Shown here: positions 1 to 4,649 of the stretch, piece by piece
Layout of the letters: the number at the start of each line of letters is the position of its first letter
Numbering within the stretch: the first letter of the stretch is position 1
Assembly: GCA_006227785.1 (NCBI GenBank)
Contig: SBFU01000377.1
Location: forward strand, 1-5,231
Source: Burkholderiales bacterium
GTDB lineage: Bacteria > Pseudomonadota > Gammaproteobacteria > Burkholderiales > Burkholderiaceae_C
Direction of reading: 5' to 3'
Length of the DNA: 5,231 nt
Notes under the pieces: model-generated
What the model was told of the DNA's origin: nothing
The model's database searches: none
What the model saw: only the letters and a program-made list of their open reading frames with translations
Translations under genes and position numbers: made by a program

Positions 1-1145
1 GTGTCAAGGTCTTGCGTGGTGTGCGAGCCAAATCGGTCGACGCACAGGCACGCCGCATCGCGCTCAGCGACGGCAACACCCTGACGTTCGACAAACTCCT
101 GATCGCCACCGGATCATCGCCGGCCACACCCCCGATCCCCGGTATCGATGGTCCGGGCGTTCACAGCTGCTGGACCCTGGCCGATGCCCGCGCCATTGCC
201 GACCTGGCCAAGCCAGGTGCCAAGGTGTTGCAGATGGGTGCCGGCTTCATCGGCTGCATCATCATGGAAGCCCTTCAGCAGCGGGGGGTGGAGCTGTCGG
301 TGGTCGAGATGGGCGACCGCATGGTACCCCGCATGATGGGGCCGACCGCTGGCGGCATGATCAAGCGCTGGTGCGAAACCAAGGGCGTCAAGGTGTACAC
401 CGGTGCCAAGGTCGAGGCCATCGAACGTGGGGCGGCCAAGGAGCCCGGGCTGCTGGGCAAGATTGCCGAGGTGGTCGGTATCGGCTCTTCTGCGCCTGCG
501 GGTGGGCCGATGCGGGTGCGCCTGTCGACCGGCCAGACCCTGGAGGCCGACCTCGTCATCAGCGCCACCGGCGTCCGGCCGAACATCGGCTTCCTGGAGA
601 ATTCGGGCATCCGGTGCCTGGTCGGTGTGCTCACTGACGAACACCTGCAGACCAATGTGCCGGGCATTTACGCTGCCGGTGACTGCGCCGAAGCCTTCGA
701 CAAGGTCTCGGGCAAGACCATCGTCAGTGCCATCCAGCCCAACGCGGCCGAGCAGGCCCGGGTGGCCGCCCTCAACATGGTGGGACAGCCGGCCGAGCTG
801 CAGGGGGTGACCCAGATCAACGTGCTGGACACCCTGGGCCTGATCTCCAGCAGCTTCGGCAACTGGGAGGGGCTGCCGGGCGGACAGCACGTGGAACTCA
901 CCGACGAGGGCAACCACCGCCACCTGAGCCTGCAGTTCAAGGACGATCTGATGGTGGGCTGCAACAGCGTGGGCTGGACGGAGCATGTCGGCGTGATGCG
1001 TGGCCTGGTGGAAGGCCAGGTCCGGCTGGGCGAATGGAAGGACCGCCTGCTGGCCGACCCGACCCGTCTGATGGACGCCTACCTGGCCTCGGCCCAGGGG
1101 CAGGGGCACTGGAGCGGCGCCGCCGACGAACGGCGGCGCGCCTGA
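1..1145 (+). CDS. NAD(P)/FAD-dependent oxidoreductase, 5'-partial (NADH-oxidase/rubredoxin-reductase type; possible AorC-like subunit)
   Basis: The frame is open from base 3 with no convincing start or ribosome site in the window, and the N-terminal FAD Rossmann fold is absent, so the true start lies upstream. Numbering residues from the TTG at 12, one sees the end of the first FAD domain (LLIATGSSP, 29-37), then the NAD-binding motif GAGFIG (76-81) with an acidic residue at the end of the second strand (E99), which favours NADH over NADPH, and the second FAD motif GIYAAGDCAE (218-227). The C-terminal part (about 265-377) replaces a dimerisation domain and ends in a charged tail. An extra stretch at about 139-166 interrupts the NAD domain. 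The family passes electrons between NADH and a partner protein through FAD in the cytoplasm. The downstream MoaD-like gene suggests a subunit of a molybdo- or tungsto-enzyme such as aldehyde oxidoreductase, but the substrate is not shown. The stop is TGA at 1143-1145. Confidence 0.9.
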   Translation, partial: VKVLRGVRAKSVDAQARRIALSDGNTLTFDKLLIATGSSPATPPIPGIDGPGVHSCWTLADARAIADLAKPGAKVLQMGAGFIGCIIMEALQQRGVELSVVEMGDRMVPRMMGPTAGGMIKRWCETKGVKVYTGAKVEAIERGAAKEPGLLGKIAEVVGIGSSAPAGGPMRVRLSTGQTLEADLVISATGVRPNIGFLENSGIRCLVGVLTDEHLQTNVPGIYAAGDCAEAFDKVSGKTIVSAIQPNAAEQARVAALNMVGQPAELQGVTQINVLDTLGLISSSFGNWEGLPGGQHVELTDEGNHRHLSLQFKDDLMVGCNSVGWTEHVGVMRGLVEGQVRLGEWKDRLLADPTRLMDAYLASAQGQGHWSGAADERRRA

Positions 1146-1165
1146 TCCCGGACCGGTGCCACCCC

Positions 1166-1205
1166 AGGCCCCTTGCCCTTTGCCAGGCCAGGGGCCTTTG
1201 TTTTC
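1166..1205 (+). terminator. Rho-independent terminator after the FAD oxidoreductase gene
   Basis: A perfect 8-bp inverted repeat, AGGCCCCT (1166-1173) and AGGGGCCT (1190-1197), is separated by a 16-nt loop and followed directly by a T-rich run (TTTGTTTT, 1197-1204). It lies 20 bp past the oxidoreductase stop and 15 bp before the MoaD-like start, so it should end or attenuate transcription between the two genes. The loop is longer than usual and the T run is broken by one G, so readthrough is possible. Confidence 0.75.
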
Positions 1206-1219
1206 TGCACAATGCCCAT

Positions 1220-1474
1220 ATGAAGATCACCTTCAAGCTGTTTGCCACCCTGACCGACTACCTGCCCGCTGACGCACGCCGCAGCAACCAGGTCGAGCTC
1301 GATGTGGCGCCCGAGGCCCCCATCAGCCAGATCATCGAGCCCTTCGGGCTGCCCACCAGGCTGGTGCATCTGGTGCTGGTCAATGGCAAATACATTTCGC
1401 CAGAGCAGCGCATGAGCACCACCCTGTCAGAAGGCGATGTGCTGGCCATCTGGCCCCCGATCGCAGGCGGCTGA
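1220..1474 (+). CDS. MoaD/ThiS-family sulfur carrier protein (84 aa)
   Basis: The 84-residue product has the beta-grasp layout and length of MoaD/ThiS proteins: MKITFKLFATLTDYLP at the N-terminus, LVHLVLVNGKYI (48-59) in the core, and GDVLAIWPPIAGG at the end. The C-terminal Gly-Gly is the residue pair that an E1-like enzyme adenylates and then thiocarboxylates, so the protein probably supplies sulfur for molybdopterin or tungstopterin dithiolene formation in the cytoplasm. No MoaE or MoeB partner lies in the window. The WPPIAGG ending and the position after an FAD/NADH oxidoreductase suggest a dedicated carrier for one metalloenzyme rather than the housekeeping MoaD. The frame is open far upstream, but ATG 1220 fits the family N-terminus. 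No Shine-Dalgarno sequence precedes it, and the terminator T-run ends only about 15 bp upstream, so the mode of initiation is unclear. The next gene starts 9 bp after its stop. Confidence 0.88.
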   Translation: MKITFKLFATLTDYLPADARRSNQVELDVAPEAPISQIIEPFGLPTRLVHLVLVNGKYISPEQRMSTTLSEGDVLAIWPPIAGG

Positions 1475-1483
1475 AGGCAGGTC

Positions 1484-1792
1484 ATGCAGTCTGCCTACCC
1501 TGAGGCCTTCGAACGCGACATGGGCACCAGCGAGGCCGAGTGGGTCACGGCCTTGCCTCGGGCCCTGGCCGCCGCTCAGGCCGACTGGCAGCCCGACGGC
1601 GAGCGTCGGGCTGTCGTTGCCCTGAGCCCCGGGCGCCTGGTCATCGACTGGGAGCCACTGCCCGAACGGCGCATCGCCCTGCTGGTGATGAAACGCCTGC
1701 TGGTCCGATTCCAGTTCGAGGGCACGGACGCCCAGCAGCGCCTGGCCTTCATGAAGCCCTTCGACCTCACGCTGCAACGCGGGGGCGGCTGA
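1484..1792 (+). CDS. Conserved-looking hypothetical protein, 102 aa, ending in Gly-Gly-Gly
   Basis: I cannot assign a function. The gene follows the MoaD-like gene by 9 bp and has a good ribosome site (AAGGCAGG at 1474-1481), so the two are probably cotranscribed. The protein is soluble, with no signal peptide, membrane segment or cysteine. It starts MQSAYPEAFERDMG, has a variable acidic/Ala middle, then a strand-like core GRLVIDWEPLPERRIALLVM (50-69), a basic/aromatic strand (RFQFEG, 74-79) and the end FMKPFDLTLQRGGG (89-102). The pattern recalls small uncharacterised proteins I associate with beta-proteobacterial MoaD-like genes, but I cannot name a domain. Its place next to a sulfur carrier suggests a role in maturing the same cofactor or enzyme. 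The terminal GGG resembles that of ubiquitin-like carriers, although the rest shows no beta-grasp signature. It ends 27 bp before the convergent minus-strand gene. Confidence 0.8.
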   Translation: MQSAYPEAFERDMGTSEAEWVTALPRALAAAQADWQPDGERRAVVALSPGRLVIDWEPLPERRIALLVMKRLLVRFQFEGTDAQQRLAFMKPFDLTLQRGGG

Positions 1793-1819
1793 TGGCCATG
1801 CGGTCAGTAACCGGGGGCG

Positions 1820-2179
1820 TCAGGTCGTGTCCGAGCGCGGTTTGCCCGTCAGCCAACCCATGACGGCATAGGTCAGGATGGTGGTGGCAGCCAGACCGAC
1901 GCCATAGACCAGCGCAATCAGGAACCAGTCGGCCGGGCCACCGGCATCGGTGAACCCGGACGAGGACACCTTGGCCATGATGACCAAGGCCACCCCGCCA
2001 CCGAGCAGTCCCAGCAGTTCGGCCCGCACCAGACGGCGCGAGACGATGCCACCCTCTCGCACGAGCAGTGCCAAAAAGGCCAGCACCGCCAACACCGCGG
2101 CCAGCAGCATCACCCACAGCATGGGCCCCAGCATTTCCTGGAACACCGCCAGGAAAACCATCGGGTCGAGTTCTTTCAT
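1820..2179 (-). CDS. Small three-helix membrane protein, probably DUF5368 family (119 aa)
   Basis: This is the second gene of a minus-strand pair, starting 27 bp after the stop of the SQR-like flavoprotein gene. A strong ribosome site, GGAGG (2186-2190), lies 6 nt before ATG 2179. The protein begins MKELDPMVFLAVFQEMLGP and has three hydrophobic segments, at about residues 20-40, 54-71 and 85-110. A basic loop REGGIVSRRLVR (41-52) separates the first two, predicted cytoplasmic by the positive-inside rule, and a polar loop with GFTDAGGPADW (75-85) separates the second and third, probably periplasmic. Length and motifs match what I remember of DUF5368, a family without assigned biochemistry; that name is from memory, not a search. 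The tight pairing with a Tat-exported flavoprotein suggests it anchors that enzyme at the inner membrane or helps it reach the quinone pool. No terminator is visible after the stop. Confidence 0.85.
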   Translation of the reverse strand: MKELDPMVFLAVFQEMLGPMLWVMLLAAVLAVLAFLALLVREGGIVSRRLVRAELLGLLGGGVALVIMAKVSSSGFTDAGGPADWFLIALVYGVGLAATTILTYAVMGWLTGKPRSDTT

Positions 2180-2206
2180 GTCGTGCCTCCGTTTCGTTCG
2201 GCCTGC

Positions 2207-3556
2207 TCAGGCGCGGCCGCGCAGCATGCTCAGGTAAGTGGGCTTGAGGGCCATGGTCTTCATCACCCAGCTGATCCAGAGCTCCTCAAGAGGCGCGATG
2301 ACGCCAGGGAAGGACATGATCAGGTTGTCCTTGTAGTCAAACTCGATCAGCATGGCCTGGCCCAGGCGGGTGATGAGCGGGCAACTGGTGTAGCCGTTGT
2401 AGACCTCGTCGGATGTCTTGCCGGCGATGTCGGCCACCAGGTGGTCGACGGCCACTGGCACCTGCCACTTCACGCTGGCGGCCGTCTTGCCCTTGGGCAC
2501 ACCGGCAATGTCGCCCACACCGAACACGTTGGGAAAGCGCTTGTGGCGCAGCGTGTCACGGTCCACTTCCATCCAGCCATCGGAGGCGAACGGGCCGTCG
2601 GTCCATGGAAGAGGGCTGTTGCGCACCACCTCGGGTGCCCGCATCGGCGGCACCACGTTGATGAAGTCGTAACCCTGTTCCGCGGTGCCGGTGGGCGTGC
2701 GGTAGGTTGCGATGCGCCGGTCGAGGTCGATCGACTGCAACACATGCTCGTGCTGGACCCTGACACCGCGGTCCTGGAACAGCATGCGGACCTTTTCCGC
2801 CACGATGGGCACGCCAAACAGGCTTTTGCTCTGCGCCATGTAGATCAGCTCGGCCTTGCCGCGGTTGTCGCGGCGGCGCAGGTGGTCATCGGTGATGAAG
2901 GTGTACTTCAGCGGCGCACCGGCGCATTTCATTTCCCCTGCCGGGCGTCCGAACAGGCCGATGCCACCTTTGTCGGCAAAGGCGCTCATGGCTTCCCAGG
3001 TGGCCGCCGCGGCCGCGGGGCTGTGGTAGATGCTGCCCATGCCGTTCTGGCCGATGCGGGCGGTGTCCATGCCTTCAATGCCCGTGTAGTTCAGCTCCAG
3101 GCCGGTCGCCACGATCAGGAAGTCGTAGGGCAGGGTGCGTCCGCCTGTGGTGACCACCTTGCTGCCTTCGGGGTCGATCTCCGCCACCGCTTCGTTCACC
3201 CATTCAACGCCGCGCGGCAGGTAGTCCGATGTGCCCGAGACCACATAGTCCCTGGGCTTGATGCCGGAGGCCACCAGGGTGAAGCCCGGCTGGTACCAGT
3301 GCTCCTTGCGTCCGTCGATCACTGTGATGGTGGCGCCTTCCAGTGCCGCAGCCAGTCGCGAAGCGGCGGTCAGTCCAGCGGCTCCACCACCGGCGATCAC
3401 GATGCTGGCCCGGGTCTTGACCTTGCTGGCGGCGTGAGCCTCGGGCGCCACCATGACGCCTGTTGCAGCCCCGGCCAGGGGCAAGGCACCCAGCCCGGCC
3501 AGAAAGCGTCGTCTGGCCTGGTCGGCCGGGGTGGCGGCGGGTCGTGATAGCTTCAT
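2207..3556 (-). CDS. Tat-exported FAD oxidoreductase, sulfide:quinone oxidoreductase-like (type II SQR features)
   Basis: The 449-residue product resembles type II sulfide:quinone oxidoreductases, the group that includes the mitochondrial SQOR. After a Tat signal (1-42) it has the FAD motif GGGAAG (56-61), an ATG-type strand FLIVATG (146-152), MKCAGAP (209-215), VPPMRAPEV (302-310), FPNVFGVGD (341-349), KTAA (357-360) and YNGYTSCPL (386-394). It has only two cysteines, C211 and C392, which align with the catalytic pair of type II SQR. The third cysteine typical of type I enzymes is absent. The predicted reaction is two-electron oxidation of sulfide to sulfane sulfur with FAD, passing electrons to quinone or a cytochrome at the periplasmic face. 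The start at 3556 is chosen because GAGAGGAG (3563-3570) precedes it and the Tat motif follows; the frame is open to 3790 but the extra residues look non-coding. A flavocytochrome c-like sulfide dehydrogenase is an alternative, though no cytochrome partner gene is present. Confidence 0.88.
   Translation of the reverse strand: MKLSRPAATPADQARRRFLAGLGALPLAGAATGVMVAPEAHAASKVKTRASIVIAGGGAAGLTAASRLAAALEGATITVIDGRKEHWYQPGFTLVASGIKPRDYVVSGTSDYLPRGVEWVNEAVAEIDPEGSKVVTTGGRTLPYDFLIVATGLELNYTGIEGMDTARIGQNGMGSIYHSPAAAAATWEAMSAFADKGGIGLFGRPAGEMKCAGAPLKYTFITDDHLRRRDNRGKAELIYMAQSKSLFGVPIVAEKVRMLFQDRGVRVQHEHVLQSIDLDRRIATYRTPTGTAEQGYDFINVVPPMRAPEVVRNSPLPWTDGPFASDGWMEVDRDTLRHKRFPNVFGVGDIAGVPKGKTAASVKWQVPVAVDHLVADIAGKTSDEVYNGYTSCPLITRLGQAMLIEFDYKDNLIMSFPGVIAPLEELWISWVMKTMALKPTYLSMLRGRA
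3431..3556 (-). other. Twin-arginine (Tat) signal peptide of the SQR-like protein
   Basis: Residues 14-20 read ARRRFLA, matching the RRxFL core of the Tat motif. A moderately hydrophobic stretch follows (GLGALPLAGAATGVMV, 21-36), then a likely signal peptidase site after AHA (residue 42, APEAHA before ASKVK). This predicts export of the folded, FAD-loaded enzyme to the periplasm. Confidence 0.85.
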
Positions 3557-3600
3557 GTCGGTCTCCTCTCGGGTCATCAGGATCGGGCGCTTCGGTTTCA

Positions 3601-3614
3601 TACCCCATGGGGTA
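3601..3614. promoter_or_regulatory. Perfect 14-bp palindrome, candidate CsoR/CstR-type operator
   Basis: TACCCCATGGGGTA is identical to its own reverse complement. It sits 44 bp upstream of the SQR-like start in the divergent intergenic region. The TA-flanked C-tract/G-tract dyad resembles operators of the CsoR/CstR/FrmR family of small helical repressors, some of which respond to persulfide and control sulfide oxidation genes. A TATGAA hexamer on the minus strand (3597-3602), a possible -10 element, overlaps its edge. The palindrome is seen directly; the regulator class is inferred. Confidence 0.6.
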
Positions 3615-3631
3615 ATGTGATGATGAAGTCT

Positions 3632-3661
3632 TGTTTCGCCGGCTGCCTTGAGATTTGTCAA
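3632..3661 (-). promoter_or_regulatory. Candidate sigma-70 promoter for the SQR-like gene
   Basis: Read on the minus strand, a perfect -35 hexamer TTGACA (3661-3656) is followed after 18 bp by a weak -10, GAAACA (3637-3632). The palindrome at 3601-3614 would then lie about 20 bp past the start of transcription. An alternative -10, TATGAA (3602-3597), overlaps the palindrome but lacks a good -35 (best TTCATC, 3627-3622, 19-bp spacing). The two options cannot be separated from sequence alone. Confidence 0.35.
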
Positions 3662-3715
3662 CGCCGGGTGCGTCCACAGAAAAACGATGGCAGCACCGAA
3701 GTCCCGAGGACCCCC

Positions 3716-3743
3716 TTGCAGGCGATACATGGGGGAGTAACAT
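3716..3743 (+). promoter_or_regulatory. Candidate promoter for the osmC-family gene
   Basis: TTGCAG (3716-3721) and TAACAT (3738-3743) are spaced by 16 bp and would start transcription near 3750, giving a leader of about 24 nt. Matches to consensus are three and four of six. The spacer holds a degenerate copy of the intergenic palindrome. Confidence 0.3.
3726..3739. promoter_or_regulatory. Degenerate second copy of the intergenic operator-like motif
   Basis: TACATGGGGGAGTA has the same length as the perfect palindrome at 3601-3614 and the same TAC/GTA ends, and agrees with it at 8 of 14 positions; the G-tract half is kept and the C-tract half is lost. It overlaps the spacer and -10 of the predicted osmC-family promoter, where a bound repressor would block polymerase. 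Confidence 0.3.
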
Positions 3744-3773
3744 GGGCGCTTGGTCCAACGACTTGGAGAGTGC

Positions 3774-4223
3774 ATGAGCGAGAAAGCCACCGTGACCCTG
3801 ACGCGCCAGTCCGGCTACCGGTTTCTGGTCGATTTTGGCGAGCCACTGCCCCAGCTGGTGGCCGATGAGCCTGCTCCGCTGGGCGAGGGCAGCGGGCCGG
3901 CGCCCGATCACCTGCTGCTGGCCGCGGTGGCCAACTGCCTCAGTGCCAGCCTGCTGTTCGCACTTCAGAAGTTCAAGCAAGACCCGGGTGAACTCAAGGC
4001 CACGGCCACCGCCGAACTGGGCCGCAACGACGCCAAGCGGCTTCGCATCCTGGGTATCCGGGTGCACCTGGACCTGGGGCGCCAGGCGGCCGAACTTGAG
4101 CATCTGGACCGGGTGTTGGCCCAATTCGAGGAGTTCTGCACCGTCTCGATGAGCGTTCGCCAGGGTATTGACGTTCAGGTGACGGTGCAGGACAGCACCG
4201 GCGCCGTGGTCAAGGGTGGATAG
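3774..4223 (+). CDS. OsmC family protein (thiol-dependent hydroperoxide reductase)
   Basis: The 149-residue product has the OsmC/Ohr fold signature: an N-terminal beta region (ATVTLTRQSGYRFLVDFGEP), a helix with the peroxidatic cysteine (APDHLLLAAVANC, C55), a middle strand region GIRVHLDLG (94-102), and the second cysteine in FEEFCTVSMS (C122). The family uses these two cysteines to reduce organic hydroperoxides, and some members act on persulfides, in the cytoplasm. The residue ten places before C55, usually Glu in Ohr, is Asp here (D45). ATG 3774 is chosen because GGAGAG (3765-3770) precedes it; an in-frame TTG at 3750 lies further upstream. The gene is divergent from the SQR-like gene and may share its regulation, which would fit defence against reactive sulfur species. 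It converges on crcB with an 18-bp gap and no visible terminator. Confidence 0.88.
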   Translation: MSEKATVTLTRQSGYRFLVDFGEPLPQLVADEPAPLGEGSGPAPDHLLLAAVANCLSASLLFALQKFKQDPGELKATATAELGRNDAKRLRILGIRVHLDLGRQAAELEHLDRVLAQFEEFCTVSMSVRQGIDVQVTVQDSTGAVVKGG

Positions 4224-4241
4224 GGTCGGCCGCGCGCGCCG

Positions 4242-4628
4242 TCAAACCACCCTGGGCCACCAGAACCCGGCCATCTTCATCCCCAGCAGGGTCAGGGCCA
4301 GCGATCCGAACAGATGCAGTGCGGCGTTGCCTGCAGCCAGCAGCACGCGCCCTTGCTGCAGCATGGCCACCACCTCGACCGAAAAGGTGGAGAAGGTGGT
4401 CAGGGCGCCCAGCAGCCCGGTGATGACCGCCAGACGCCAGGCCGGGTCCAGCTGGGGCTGGCTCTGAAAGAACACCACGGCCAGCCCCACCAGCCAGGCA
4501 CCGCTCCAGTTGGCCGCCAGGGTGCCCCAGGGCAGCAGGGCCGTCGGCTGGTTCAGCCACAAACCCAGCTGCCAGCGCGCCAGGGCGCCCGCGCTGGCAC
4601 CGATACAGATGGCAATGGCGGTGAGCAT
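4242..4628 (-). CDS. crcB: Fluoride efflux channel CrcB (Fluc)
   Basis: The 128-residue product has the usual CrcB length and four hydrophobic segments (about 2-22, 34-54, 64-89 and 97-120). It shows the family motifs: GASAGALARW near the N-terminus with R18, GTLAANWSGAWLVG with the conserved polar-track N40, and GALTTFSTFSVE with the fluoride-coordinating phenylalanines F79 and F82; G74 and T77 match the central sodium site. CrcB forms a dual-topology dimer in the inner membrane and lets fluoride leave the cell passively. A single full-length gene implies a homodimer. The start follows the RdgC stop by 21 bp with only a weak ribosome site, so translation may depend on the upstream gene. No fluoride riboswitch is visible in the short gap, so expression is probably constitutive from upstream. 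Confidence 0.95.
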   Translation of the reverse strand: MLTAIAICIGASAGALARWQLGLWLNQPTALLPWGTLAANWSGAWLVGLAVVFFQSQPQLDPAWRLAVITGLLGALTTFSTFSVEVVAMLQQGRVLLAAGNAALHLFGSLALTLLGMKMAGFWWPRVV

Positions 4629-4649
4629 GGCCGGACCAGGTCAGATGGA

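Noticed and set aside
114..1109. A 331-codon minus-strand open frame antisense to the FAD oxidoreductase
   Set aside because: Composition is typical of a shadow frame (His/Gln/Gly-rich) and the + strand frame carries FAD and NAD motifs.
2183..3547. A 454-codon open frame on the + strand across the SQR-like gene
   Set aside because: It is antisense to a gene with clear family motifs, is rich in His, Gly and Ala without a recognisable domain, and reflects high G+C codon bias.
3750..3773. TTG start for the OsmC-family gene
   Set aside because: ATG 3774 has GGAGAG at proper spacing and gives the normal family length; the TTG would coincide with the predicted transcription start.
3557..3790. N-terminal extension of the SQR-like protein to a start at 3790
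   Set aside because: The extra 78 residues have no signal or domain character, cover the palindrome and promoter, and would put the Tat motif in the middle of the protein; ATG 3556 has a good ribosome site.
3204..4124. A 306-codon minus-strand frame across the divergent promoter region and the OsmC gene
   Set aside because: It overlaps two well-supported genes and the regulatory region and shows no domain.
4229..4240. Alternating CG run between the osmC and crcB stops
   Set aside because: It is short, forms no convincing hairpin with a T-run, and is expected in a high-G+C genome.
4367..4400. Inverted repeat of CCACCT/AGGTGG type within crcB
   Set aside because: It lies in the codons for the conserved TTFSTFSVEVV segment and is explained by coding constraint; no T-run follows.
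4629..4649. Fluoride riboswitch upstream of crcB
   Set aside because: The gap to rdgC is only 21 bp and lacks the conserved riboswitch segments.
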